Positions 1-10,321 of a DNA stretch of 64,000 nucleotides are shown one piece after another. The position numbers were made by a program, and so were the translations under genes. Source of the stretch: Diaphorobacter nitroreducens (GTDB lineage: Bacteria > Pseudomonadota > Gammaproteobacteria > Burkholderiales > Burkholderiaceae_C); contig RJVL01000005.1 in assembly GCA_003755025.1 (NCBI GenBank), forward strand, positions 294,692 to 358,691, written 5' to 3'. The first letter of the stretch is position 1. Every line of letters starts with the position of its first letter. The notes beneath the pieces were generated by a model. That model had not been told where the DNA came from, did not search any database, and saw only the letters and a program-made list of their open reading frames with translations.

Positions 1-921
<921 letters not shown>

Positions 922-935
922 AGTATTCATATCAG

Positions 936-957
936 ACGGGCCCGAGTGGCCCGTTTT
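936..957 (+). terminator. Rho-independent-like terminator after the tRNA-Ser remnant
   Basis: Inverted repeat ACGGGCC-cgagt-GGCCCGT followed by a short TTTT run. It would end transcription coming from serS or the former tRNA gene. Confidence 0.6.
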
Positions 958-1403
958 GCATTTCTACATTCCGCTTTATCTATCGCAGCGGCGAGCGAGT
1001 CGCGGTGCGGCTAGCAGTTGGATTGGTATTTTTCATTTCCAGCTTGCCGCGTACACACGCTGCATGACGGCAATGTGAGAGTGTTTGAGGCATTGGGCGG
1101 TATCGCTACATTGGCTCCGAGCCAAGCGATAGCGTCCTCAACCGAGCGGCAACGTCCCATCCACCGTTGGCCGGACGAGTGAGGGGTAGCGCGAGGGGGA
1201 GAGGTGCCGGACGGGCCGCTATGCGGTGCCTGACATCAGACTGCGGAGGTGGGGATGACTACCGTTCCGCCATACGAATTGGCTCGGCTGCATCAGGGGC
1301 CTTGCCAATTTCAAGTGCGCGTTTTCTGTTTCTACTTGTCACGGACGGACAGGAGACGATATGCTCGCTTCCTATATCTCAGTCTATCGAGGTCGGCACG
1401 GTC
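958..1403. other. Intergenic, lower-GC segment upstream of the IPTL-CTERM gene
   Basis: About 450 bases without a convincing gene. Base composition is clearly less GC-rich than the flanks. It holds a strong hairpin (1101-1131) and a good ribosome-binding-like AGGAG at about 1351, followed by an ATG at 1361. That ATG opens only a short reading frame in a different frame from the downstream gene. Confidence 0.6.
1101..1131. other. Long imperfect hairpin
   Basis: TATCGC and GCGATA pair outside TTGGCTC and GAGCCAA, with a four-base bulge (TACA) on the left arm and a one-base loop. There is no T-run, so it is not a classic terminator. It could be an RNA leader structure or a recombination end. 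Confidence 0.5.
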
Positions 1404-2470
<1,067 letters not shown>

Positions 2471-2488
2471 GGCGGGCTTCGACACACA

Positions 2489-2578
<90 letters not shown>

Positions 2579-2582
2579 AACT

Positions 2583-2621
2583 AAAAAGCCTTGCAAGCCA
2601 GTCGCTTGCAAGGCTTTTTTC
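2583..2621. terminator. Bidirectional terminator between tRNA-Ser and trpS
   Basis: AAAAAGCCTTGCAAGC and GCTTGCAAGGCTTTTTT form a perfect stem with T-runs on both strands. It serves the tRNA on plus and trpS on minus. Confidence 0.9.
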
Positions 2622-2702
2622 TTGGTGCGTCCCTTCTGGGGCCAGCTCTTGTAACCAAATTTCGAGCGATTCTGCCCCCTGGGCCTTGCTGAGCTGGCGC
2701 CA

Positions 2703-2740
2703 GTAGCTATGTAAATAATAGCGACGGGCGCTGGAATTCA
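2703..2740. repeat. Dispersed repeat, partial copy
   Basis: AGTAGCTATGTAAATAATAG followed by CGACGGGCGCTGGA resembles the dispersed ATAGCTG...GCGCT element seen throughout the window. It overlaps the end of trpS by a few bases. Confidence 0.5.
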
Positions 2741-4042
2741 TTCCTGCGCAGCTGCCAGAGCCAGCAGCGCTGCCTCCACCTCTGATGCTGGCACGCCGTC
2801 CACCGGCGTCAACAGGGGGGCCAGGGCCTGCAGTGCGCCGGCTTCCTTTTGCAGCCGAGCGATGGACTGGCCGGCGTCGCGCGGGGCGTCGAAACCCGTG
2901 CTTTGCAGCAGCAGGCGGCCGTCGGCAGCCACCAGCTTGAAGTAGAACTTGCCGTCGGCCTCGCGGTATTGCTTGAACGCGGGCAGGGCGGCCTTGCTGG
3001 TCTTCTGCGTGGCGGGTGCGGGGTGTGTGACGGCGCTCAGGCTGCGCAAGCCTACGGCGGCGCGCAGGCGCTGCAGGAAGGGGGCGGCGATGGCGCGGGC
3101 GCGCTTGGCGCCGATTTGCAGGGCGGCCTCCACCTTCTCGGGATGGGCCATCAGGTCGTCATAGCGCGCGCGCATGGGCGCGATTTCGCGGTCGATCCGC
3201 TCGAACAGCATCTGCTTGGCGTCGCCCCAGGCGATGCCGTCCGCATAGGCGCGCCGCATGGCGGCGGTTTCTTCGGGCGTGGCGAAGGCCTGGTAGATCT
3301 GGAACAGGGCCGAGCCCTCCACCTGCTTGGGCTCGCCAGGGGCGCGCGAATCGGTGACGATGGAGCCGATGAGCTTCCTCAGCTGCTCGCGCGTCGAGAA
3401 CAGCGGAATGGTGTTGTCGTAACTCTTGCTCATCTTGCGCCCGTCCAGGCCCAGCAGCAGTGCCACATTGTCCTCGACGGCCGCCTCGGGCAGCGTGAAG
3501 TGCTCGCCGTAGAGGTGGTTGAAGCTGGCCGCCATGTCGCGGGCCATCTCGATGTGCTGGATCTGGTCGCGGCCCACGGGCACCTTGTGGGCGTTGAACA
3601 TCAGGATGTCGGCCGCCATCAGCACGGGGTACATGAACAGCCCTGCGCTCACGCCGTCGTCCAGGTCGCGGCCGGCTTCCTGGTTCTTGTCCTGTGCGGC
3701 CTTGTAGGCGTGGGCGCGGTTGAGCAACCCCTTGCCGGTCACGCAGGTCAGCAACCAGTGCAGCTCAGGAATTTCAGGGATATCGGACTGACGGTAGAAG
3801 GTGACCTGCTGCGGGTCCAGTCCGGCGGCGAGCCAGCTGGCGGCGATCTCCAGCGTGGAGCGGTGCACGCGCTCGGGCTCCTGGCACTTGATGAGGGCGT
3901 GGTAATCGGCCAGGAAGTAGAAGCTCTCCACGCCTGCGTTACGGCTGGCTGCCACGGAGGGGCGGATGGAGCCCACGAAGTTGCCCAGGTGCGGCGTGCC
4001 CGAGGGGGTGATGCCGGTGAGGAAGCGGATGGTCTTTGGCAT
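2738..4042 (-). CDS. trpS: Tryptophanyl-tRNA synthetase with extra C-terminal domain
   Basis: Class I synthetase that charges tRNA-Trp. The HIGH-type motif is TPHLGN (residues 16-21) and the KMSKS motif is at 203-207. At 434 residues it is about 100 longer than typical bacterial TrpS (about 330-340). The tail after residue 340 contains FKQYREADGKFYFKLVAADG and TGFDAPRDAGQSIARLQ, which resembles the YegP/DUF1508 fold (aromatic-rich GxFYFxL, then a xxAxxGIxxVQ-like helix). The head is certain; the identity of the tail is inferred from pattern memory. Confidence 0.96.
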   Translation of the reverse strand: MPKTIRFLTGITPSGTPHLGNFVGSIRPSVAASRNAGVESFYFLADYHALIKCQEPERVHRSTLEIAASWLAAGLDPQQVTFYRQSDIPEIPELHWLLTCVTGKGLLNRAHAYKAAQDKNQEAGRDLDDGVSAGLFMYPVLMAADILMFNAHKVPVGRDQIQHIEMARDMAASFNHLYGEHFTLPEAAVEDNVALLLGLDGRKMSKSYDNTIPLFSTREQLRKLIGSIVTDSRAPGEPKQVEGSALFQIYQAFATPEETAAMRRAYADGIAWGDAKQMLFERIDREIAPMRARYDDLMAHPEKVEAALQIGAKRARAIAAPFLQRLRAAVGLRSLSAVTHPAPATQKTSKAALPAFKQYREADGKFYFKLVAADGRLLLQSTGFDAPRDAGQSIARLQKEAGALQALAPLLTPVDGVPASEVEAALLALAAAQE

Positions 4043-4066
4043 GAGGGGAGTCAGAGAAGGAGCCGG

Positions 4067-4729
4067 TCAGCGCAGCAGCGCGACCAGTGGCGACAGCAAG
4101 AGGTTGATGGCGCTGTAGCCCAACGCCATCAGCGGACGCAGCCACAGCGCGCCCACGATGCCCGCCACCACCAGTGCGAGCACGATGAAGAAGCCGTAGG
4201 GCTCGATGCGCGAGAGCAAATGGGCTTGCTTCCACGGCAGCAGGCCGACGAGGATGCGCCCGCCGTCGAGCGGCGGCAGCGGAAACAGGTTGAACGCCCA
4301 CATCACGAGGTTGACGGCAATGCCGGCGCGCGCCATCTCCAGAAAGAAACGCTCCTGAGTACCGGTGGCGACCAGCGTGACCAGCAGCAGCGCCCAGCCG
4401 ATGGCCTGGATGAAGTTGGATGCCGGGCCCGCCAGCGCCACCCAGATCATGTCGCGCTTGGGATGGCGCAGTTGGCTGAAATTCACCGGAACGGGCTTGG
4501 CATAGCCGAACAGGAACGCCCCCGACGTGGCGAAATACAGCAGCAGCGGCATGAGCACTGTGCCCACCGGGTCGATGTGTTTGAGGGGGTTGAGCGTGAT
4601 GCGGCCCATCATCAGCGCGGTGTTGTCGCCAAAGTGCCGGGCGGCATAGCCATGCGCGGCTTCGTGCACGGTGATGGCAAACAGCACCGGCAGGGCGTAG
4701 ATGAGGACGGTCTGGATAAGGTCGGTCAT
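4067..4729 (-). CDS. Site-2 protease (M50) family membrane metalloprotease
   Basis: A 220-residue multi-pass inner-membrane protein. The zinc-binding HEAAH is at residues 22-26 in the first membrane segment, and the second catalytic motif NLFPLPPLDGGR (147-158) supplies the Asp ligand. It lacks a PDZ domain, so it is the short rhomboid-like YwhC/Rip-type branch, not RseP. The start is placed at MTDLIQTVL; the frame continues upstream without family-like sequence. It lies 24 bases before trpS on the same strand and is probably co-transcribed. Substrate unknown. Confidence 0.9.
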   Translation of the reverse strand: MTDLIQTVLIYALPVLFAITVHEAAHGYAARHFGDNTALMMGRITLNPLKHIDPVGTVLMPLLLYFATSGAFLFGYAKPVPVNFSQLRHPKRDMIWVALAGPASNFIQAIGWALLLVTLVATGTQERFFLEMARAGIAVNLVMWAFNLFPLPPLDGGRILVGLLPWKQAHLLSRIEPYGFFIVLALVVAGIVGALWLRPLMALGYSAINLLLSPLVALLR

Positions 4730-4790
4730 GGGCACCCGCCGATTGTCGCGCATGCGCGCCGCGGGTTCCTGTCTTACAGCGCACGGGCAG

Positions 4791-4817
4791 TTGTCCGACA
4801 GCCGCATGCTGGACAGG
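4791..4817. promoter_or_regulatory. Inverted repeat upstream of the nor cluster (possible operator)
   Basis: TGTCC (4792-4796) and GGACA (4811-4815) flank an inner GCATGC palindrome in the short gap between the divergent protease gene and the nor genes. No FNR/DNR-type TTGAT-N4-ATCAA site is visible in this gap. An operator role is only a guess. Confidence 0.25.
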
Positions 4818-4892
4818 CCGTCACCATGCACGGCAGTGGCGCGCGCTCCCACGGCGCGCCGGCCCAAACAACAAGCTAGAGGAGGCCACCCC

Positions 4893-5012
4893 ATGCATGC
4901 CTGGTATCTGCCTGTGAAGGTGTTTGCGCTCGTCGTGGTGCTGCTGATGGTCGTGGCCATGGTCTACGCCGGCACCATGGCCGTCATGTACTGGTCTGGC
5001 ATCGGCGTGTGA
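4893..5012 (+). CDS. Small single-pass membrane protein preceding norC
   Basis: A 39-residue ORF with an excellent ribosome-binding site (GAGGAGG about 10 bases ahead). Residues 9-35 form one very hydrophobic helix (VKVFALVVVLLMVVAMVYAG). The stop lies 13 bases before norC, which implies co-translation. The product resembles the small subunits that accompany haem-copper oxidases (CcoQ-like size and topology), but I do not recognise a family. A role in assembling or stabilising the NorCB complex is inference from position only. Confidence 0.7.
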   Translation: MHAWYLPVKVFALVVVLLMVVAMVYAGTMAVMYWSGIGV

Positions 5013-5025
5013 AAGGGAGAACCCC

Positions 5026-5898
5026 ATGAACAAGCGCCAGACGCGTCTTTTCGCCATCGTCGCCACGGGCATCTCGGCGGCGGTGTTCCTCCTCCTCACT
5101 TTTGACAGCCACCGCAAGTTCGATGCGCTGACCAATGCCGAGTCCATTACTCCGGCGGTCGTGCACGGCAAGGATGTCTGGCACAAGAACAACTGCATCA
5201 ACTGCCACACCATCTTTGGCGAAGGCGCCTACTACGCGCCCGATCTGACCAAGATCACCAAGCTGCGCGGCGAGACTTATCTGAAGGCTTACCTGAAGGA
5301 TCCTTCCAAGTTCTACGACGAGCAGCGCCACCGTCGCCTGATGCCCAAGCAAGACCTGAGCGACGAGGACATTGCCGGACTCATCGCTTTCTTCGACTGG
5401 GTCAGCAACGTGGACAACCAGGGATGGCCGCCGCGGCCCATCCTCGTGACGGGCTCCACACTGCCGGGGGCTGACCGCAGCGCCGCGCAGCAGGCGGACG
5501 ACGCAAAGATCGAACGGGGCGGCATCGCTGCGCCCCCCGGTGCGCGCCCGCTGTCGGGCAACGAAGACCCGATTGCCCTGGGCGAGCGGGTATTCCGCAC
5601 GGCCACGCCCGCCTGCACCGCCTGCCACTCCACCGCGCCTGGCGTGAATATGGCTGGGCCGTCCCTCGCAGGTGTGAAGGGCCGCACCGAGGCACTGCTG
5701 GGCTCGGCCGACTACAAGGGTCAGGCCAAGGATGTGGCGGCCTACTTGCATGAGTCCATCGTTTCGCCCAGCGCGCACCTGGTGCCCGGGCCCATGTACT
5801 CGGCTGATGGGACCTCTTTCATGCCCACGACCTACGCCAAGGACCTCACGGCCGAGCAGATCGACCAGCTCGTGGCCTACCTGATGTCCATGAAGTAA
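5026..5898 (+). CDS. norC: Nitric oxide reductase subunit C fused to a second cytochrome c domain
   Basis: Membrane-anchored cytochrome c subunit that feeds electrons to NorB. One N-terminal membrane helix (about residues 8-26) is followed by the NorC haem site CINCH (57-61) in the family context CHTIFGEGAYYAPDLT, with Met106 as likely axial ligand. Standard NorC is about 150 residues; this one is 290. After a Pro/Ala-rich linker (about 145-180) comes a second domain with CTACH (197-201), AGPSLAGVKGR and a SFMPTTY motif (Met266), typical of small class I cytochromes c. The extra domain may replace a soluble electron donor. Start by RBS GGGAG before ATG 5026. Confidence 0.93.
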   Translation: MNKRQTRLFAIVATGISAAVFLLLTFDSHRKFDALTNAESITPAVVHGKDVWHKNNCINCHTIFGEGAYYAPDLTKITKLRGETYLKAYLKDPSKFYDEQRHRRLMPKQDLSDEDIAGLIAFFDWVSNVDNQGWPPRPILVTGSTLPGADRSAAQQADDAKIERGGIAAPPGARPLSGNEDPIALGERVFRTATPACTACHSTAPGVNMAGPSLAGVKGRTEALLGSADYKGQAKDVAAYLHESIVSPSAHLVPGPMYSADGTSFMPTTYAKDLTAEQIDQLVAYLMSMK

Positions 5899-5928
5899 GC
5901 ACGCCCGCAGCCATCGCCGGAGTCCGCC

Positions 5929-7302
5929 ATGAGATACAAGTCCCAATCCGTCGCCTACTGGTATTTCGCCGTGGCCGTGGCCCTGTTCGGGCTGCAGCTG
6001 GTGTTCGGCCTGTTGTCGGCCACCAAGTACCTGGGGCCGGATCCGCTGCTGTACATCCTGCCGTTCGACGTGACCAAGATGATCCACACCAACATCCTGA
6101 TCGTCTGGGTGTTGTGCGGCTTCATGGGGGCCACGTACTGGATGGTGCCCGACGAGTCGCGCACCGAACTGCACAGCACACGGCTGGCCTACATCCAGCT
6201 CGTGCTGTGGACGGTGATGGGCGTGGCCACGGTGGTGGGCTACCTGTTCCGCTGGGGCACGGGCAACAAGCTGCTGGAGCAGCCGCTGCCCTCCAAGATC
6301 GTGATCGTGATCGTGATGCTCATGTTCCTCTACAACGTCGGCATGACGATCCGCAAGTCCGGCCGTTTCACGACACCGGAGGGTGTGCTGCTGGGCGGCC
6401 TGGGCCTGGCGGCGGTGCTGTACCTGCCGGCGTTGCTGGAGTTTCACAACTACACCGTGGCTATCTTCTACCGGTGGTGGACCATCCACCTGTGGGTGGA
6501 GGGCGTGTGGGAGATGATCCAGGGCGGCTTCCTCGCGTACCTGCTGATCCGCCTGTCGGGCGCAGACCGTGAGGTGATGGAAAAGTGGCTCTATGTCATC
6601 GTGGGGCTGGTGTTCATTGCCGGCATCCTGGGTACGGCGCACCACTATTACTGGGTGGGCGTGCCGCAGTACTGGCTGCCCATCGGAGGCTTCTTCAGCG
6701 CACTGGAGCCCGTGGCCCTGGTGGGCATGGCCATGTATGCCTACTTCGCCATGCGCCGCTCGGGCATGGCCCACCCCAACAAGCTGGCGCTGCACTGGAC
6801 GGTGGGAAGCGCCGTGTTCACGCTGTTCGGTGCCGGCCTGCTGGGCCTGGCCCACACTTTTCCCAGCGTGAACAAGTGGACGCACGGCACCCTCATTACC
6901 GCCATGCACGGGCACGCGGCGTTCTACGGAGCCTACGCGATGATCGTGATGGCCATGATCAGCTATGCGCAGCCGGCCCTCACACGCAGGCCCGAGGAAG
7001 GCACCGCCATGGGCTACCTGTCGTTCTGGATGCAGCTGGCGGGCATGTTCGGCATGACGCTGTCGTTCGCCACCGCGGGCATTGGGCAGGTGTACCTGGA
7101 GCGCATCATGGGCATGGGCTACCTGGATGCGCAACTCAAGATCCAGGTGCACTTTGTCATGCTGGTCATCACCGCGTCCATCTTCGCGATTGGCGTTGCG
7201 TTGTTCATCATCGATTTCTTCCGCCACCCGCTGCGGCTGGAGGTCAGCGCCAGCGATCCGGTGGACCGTCCCCTCGATACGCACCGTGCTGCAGCGATTT
7301 GA
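5929..7302 (+). CDS. norB: Nitric oxide reductase subunit B (cNOR catalytic subunit)
   Basis: Haem-copper oxidase superfamily member that reduces 2 NO to N2O at a haem b3/FeB centre. It has 457 residues and about 12 membrane helices. Expected ligands are present: His53, His187, the FeB pair His238-His239, and His327/His329 in MHGHAAFYG. The catalytic glutamates characteristic of cNOR are seen as Glu191, Glu195 and Glu260. There is no N-terminal quinol-oxidising extension, so it is the cytochrome c-dependent type, matching the adjacent norC 30 bases upstream. Confidence 0.97.
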   Translation: MRYKSQSVAYWYFAVAVALFGLQLVFGLLSATKYLGPDPLLYILPFDVTKMIHTNILIVWVLCGFMGATYWMVPDESRTELHSTRLAYIQLVLWTVMGVATVVGYLFRWGTGNKLLEQPLPSKIVIVIVMLMFLYNVGMTIRKSGRFTTPEGVLLGGLGLAAVLYLPALLEFHNYTVAIFYRWWTIHLWVEGVWEMIQGGFLAYLLIRLSGADREVMEKWLYVIVGLVFIAGILGTAHHYYWVGVPQYWLPIGGFFSALEPVALVGMAMYAYFAMRRSGMAHPNKLALHWTVGSAVFTLFGAGLLGLAHTFPSVNKWTHGTLITAMHGHAAFYGAYAMIVMAMISYAQPALTRRPEEGTAMGYLSFWMQLAGMFGMTLSFATAGIGQVYLERIMGMGYLDAQLKIQVHFVMLVITASIFAIGVALFIIDFFRHPLRLEVSASDPVDRPLDTHRAAAI

Positions 7303-7321
7303 TCTACAGGGCGGGGCGGGG

Positions 7322-8125
7322 ATGGCCCGCCCGGCAACGTCCCCTGCGCCGGAGCCTCCCTATTACCTGCCCAGCGGCGACGAGATCGAGGTCTTCGCGC
7401 AGTGCCACGCGCAGGGCCTGGCCGTCATGCTCAAGGGACCCACAGGTTGCGGCAAGACGCGCTTCGTAGAACACATGGCCTGGCGCCTGAAGCGCCCGCT
7501 CATCACCATCGCCTGCCATGACGACCTGAGCGCCAGCGACCTGATCGGCCGCTTCCTCATCCAGGGCAGCGGCACCGTGTGGCACGACGGGCCGCTGACC
7601 CGTGCCGTGCGCGAGGGCGCGCTGTGCTACCTGGACGAAGTGGTGGAGGCGCGGCAGGACACGGTGGTCGTATTGCACCCGCTCACCGACCACCGGCGCA
7701 TCCTGCCCATCGACAAGACGGGCGAGGTGGTCGAGGCCGCGCCCGGCTTCGGGCTCATCGTGTCGTACAACCCCGGCTACCAGCGCATGCTCAAGGACCT
7801 GAAACCCAGCACGCGCCAGCGCTTCGTGGCACTGGACTTCGGCTTTCCCGCGCCTGAGGTAGAGGCGCGCATCGTCGCGCAGGAAAGCGGCATTGCCGAG
7901 CCCGAGGCGCGCGCGCTGGTGCAGCTTGCCACGCGGCTGCGCGCACTGCAGGACCGTGGCCTGGCCGAGGTGCCCAGTACGCGGCTGCTGGTGGCGGCTG
8001 CGCAGCTGGCGGTGCGCGGCGTGGACCTGCGCCGCGCCTGCCTGCACGCCATCGTGGCGCCGCTGTCGGACGAGGCATCGCTGGTGGGCGCCATGCGCGA
8101 CCTTGTCGACGCCACCTTTGTCTGA
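7322..8125 (+). CDS. norQ: NorQ, MoxR-family AAA+ ATPase for nitric oxide reductase maturation
   Basis: A 267-residue AAA+ protein needed, with NorD, to insert the non-haem iron into NorB. The Walker A motif is GPTGCGKT (39-46) and the Walker B region LCYLDEVVEA (101-110). The start is set at ATG 7322 (MARPATSPAP), 19 bases after norB. The frame is open further upstream inside norB, but that part does not resemble the family. The next gene follows after two bases. Confidence 0.95.
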   Translation: MARPATSPAPEPPYYLPSGDEIEVFAQCHAQGLAVMLKGPTGCGKTRFVEHMAWRLKRPLITIACHDDLSASDLIGRFLIQGSGTVWHDGPLTRAVREGALCYLDEVVEARQDTVVVLHPLTDHRRILPIDKTGEVVEAAPGFGLIVSYNPGYQRMLKDLKPSTRQRFVALDFGFPAPEVEARIVAQESGIAEPEARALVQLATRLRALQDRGLAEVPSTRLLVAAAQLAVRGVDLRRACLHAIVAPLSDEASLVGAMRDLVDATFV

Positions 8126-8127
8126 CC

Positions 8128-10197
8128 ATGGCCGAGGCCGAGGACGTCATCACCGACGCGGCGCGACATGCCACGATCTATGCCCAGGCGCTGTGGCGCC
8201 GCCACCGCCCCCCGCCGGCCGGCCCACCCCGGCTGCATCTGGCCGATGTGGCGCCGCGCCTGGACCTGTTGGTAAGCGCCGCGCTGGGCATCCGCCTGCA
8301 GCTGCGCGCGGCGCAACCGCCTGCTCCGCCTACCTTCCTCTCGCGCTGGATGCAGCGTGCAGAGGCCCCCAGCCAGCGCGACGCCGTGCCCGCCACCGAC
8401 GGCGCCAACCTGTGGCTGCCCCCCGCGCTGACGGATATACCCGGCGCGCAAGCGTGGAAGAACGGGGCGCTCACCGCCGACGAGCGCTACCGCACGCTCG
8501 CGCTGATGCACGGTATGCGCGCAGTGCGGGGGGCGCCAGCATGCGCTGCCCAGGCGGTGGACGGTTTCGAGCGGGCGTTGTTTGCACTGCTTGAAGCCCA
8601 TGCCGCCGACCACGCGCTGGCCCTGCGCCTGCCGGGCATGGCCGCGCCACTGGCGCGCCTGCGGCAGGCCATGCTGGCAGCGCGCCCGGCCGTGGCGGCG
8701 CTGCCGCCGCACCTGCAATCGCTGGAGTCGCTGGCGCACGCCCTGCTGGCCGGCCCACCCGCGGGCGCCGGGCCTCCCGGCCTGATGCCATCGCTGCCGG
8801 CCCAGGCGCCACAGGTGCTGGCGCATGCACGTGCCCTCGCTTCGCGCCTGCGTCCGGCCGCGGCCCCCGCGCGCCAGCAGCGCTGGTGCATGGTCGACGC
8901 GTGGCTGGGCGAGCTGCGCACGCCGGCTACCCCCGCGCCTGCGCACGCCACGGCGGACGGCGCAGAGGATGCCTCTGGCACGACCCATGCTGCCCGTCTG
9001 GCGCGCCGTCCGCAGGTGCGCCAGGCGCTTCCCGATGAGGACGACGCGAACGGTCCCGGTGCATGGATGGTGCAGACCGCCCAGCCGCACGAGCAGGCCG
9101 CGGACCCCATGGGCATGCAGCGCCCGAGCGACCGCGACGCCAGCACGGCGGCGGAGGAGTTCGCCGATGCGCTGTCCGAACTGCCCGAGGCGCGCCTCGT
9201 GGCCACGCTCGGCCGTCCGAAGGAGGTGCTGCTGTCCGATGACCCGCCGGAGCATCTGGCGCGCCAGGCGCGGGCGGGCGGCGGTGCGGGCGCCGGGCCG
9301 GGCGTCGACGTTCTGTACTACCCCGAGTGGGACGGCGCCAGCGGCAGCTACTGCCGCCCCGGCGCCGCCGTATGGGTGCACGACGCAGCCCCGGGCGCGC
9401 CCGATTGGCTGGAAGCCACGCTGCATGAGCGCCGGGCCATGCTGCACGCCGTGCGCAGGCGGTTCGAGCTATTGCGCAGCCGCCGCGTGGCCGTGCGCCG
9501 CCAGCTCGACGGCGACGAGATCGACCTGGAGGCTTGCATCGAGGCGCGCGCAGACTTTGCCGCGGGCCTGCCGCTGCCCCAGCGCCTGTACCGCAGCGAG
9601 CGCCGCCTGCACCGCGACCTGGCGGTGCTGGTGCTCATGGATGTGAGCGGCTCCACCGACGGCTGGGTGGCGCCGGGCCGGCGGGTGGTTGACGTAGCGC
9701 GTGAGGCACTGCTGTTGGTGAGCATGGCGCTGGACGGCATGGGCGCGCCGTTTGCGGTGCAGGCGTTCTCCGGTGAGGGGCCGCAGGGGGTGGTGGTGCG
9801 CAACGTCAAGCGTTTTGACCAGCCCTACGGGCGAGACGCTGCGCTGCGCATCGCCGGTCTGGAGCCCGAGCACTACACGCGCGCCGGCGCCGCGCTGCGC
9901 CATGCCACCAGCACGCTGATGCGCCAGCCGGCCGCGCACCGCCTGCTGTTGCTGCTGTCCGATGGGAAGCCCAACGACATCGACGCCTATGAAGGCCGCT
10001 ATGGACTGGAGGACATGCGCCAGGCCGTGACCGAGGCGCGGCTGCAAGGCATTGCGCCGTTTTGCCTGACCATCGATCGCCAGGCGGCCCGCTATCTGCC
10101 CACGGTGTTCGGTGCCCATCACTACGCGCTGCTGCCCCGGCCCGAGGAACTGCCGCAGGTGCTGCTGCAATGGCTGCGCCGGCTGGTGGTGGTGTGA
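8128..10197 (+). CDS. norD: NorD, VWA-domain activation protein for nitric oxide reductase
   Basis: A 689-residue cytoplasmic partner of NorQ. The C-terminal third is a von Willebrand A domain with an intact MIDAS (DVSGS at 505-509), followed by the LLSDGKPND strand typical of CbbO/NorD proteins. The N-terminal half is Ala/Arg-rich and weakly conserved. It begins two bases after norQ and closes the nor cluster; norE and norF are not present nearby. Confidence 0.93.
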   Translation: MAEAEDVITDAARHATIYAQALWRRHRPPPAGPPRLHLADVAPRLDLLVSAALGIRLQLRAAQPPAPPTFLSRWMQRAEAPSQRDAVPATDGANLWLPPALTDIPGAQAWKNGALTADERYRTLALMHGMRAVRGAPACAAQAVDGFERALFALLEAHAADHALALRLPGMAAPLARLRQAMLAARPAVAALPPHLQSLESLAHALLAGPPAGAGPPGLMPSLPAQAPQVLAHARALASRLRPAAAPARQQRWCMVDAWLGELRTPATPAPAHATADGAEDASGTTHAARLARRPQVRQALPDEDDANGPGAWMVQTAQPHEQAADPMGMQRPSDRDASTAAEEFADALSELPEARLVATLGRPKEVLLSDDPPEHLARQARAGGGAGAGPGVDVLYYPEWDGASGSYCRPGAAVWVHDAAPGAPDWLEATLHERRAMLHAVRRRFELLRSRRVAVRRQLDGDEIDLEACIEARADFAAGLPLPQRLYRSERRLHRDLAVLVLMDVSGSTDGWVAPGRRVVDVAREALLLVSMALDGMGAPFAVQAFSGEGPQGVVVRNVKRFDQPYGRDAALRIAGLEPEHYTRAGAALRHATSTLMRQPAAHRLLLLLSDGKPNDIDAYEGRYGLEDMRQAVTEARLQGIAPFCLTIDRQAARYLPTVFGAHHYALLPRPEELPQVLLQWLRRLVVV

Positions 10198-10199
10198 CT

Positions 10200-10262
10200 A
10201 ATTGCTACTGTTTTAGTAGCTATTAGCGCTTGCTGGATGGGCGCTAGAGGCCTTAAACGTTC
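10200..10262 (+). repeat. Dispersed repeat element
   Basis: TAGTAGCTATTAGCGC, loop, then GCGCTAGAGGCC and AAAC lie directly after the norD stop. The TAGCGC/GCGCTA arms can pair. Forward orientation relative to the window. Confidence 0.75.
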
Positions 10263-10321
10263 TGATTCTTCCGTCGGCGCATTTCGCCGCTGTGGCACGC
10301 ACCAAGCCCGGGCGCGTGCCC

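Noticed and set aside
2849-4879. Long plus-strand frame opposite trpS and the M50 protease
   Set aside because: Gln/Ala/Gly/His-rich translation without family resemblance; shadow of high-GC coding sequence on the other strand.
4730-4892. FNR/DNR-type box upstream of the nor genes
   Set aside because: No TTGAT-N4-ATCAA or close variant is present in the gap; only a TGTCC/GGACA inverted repeat.
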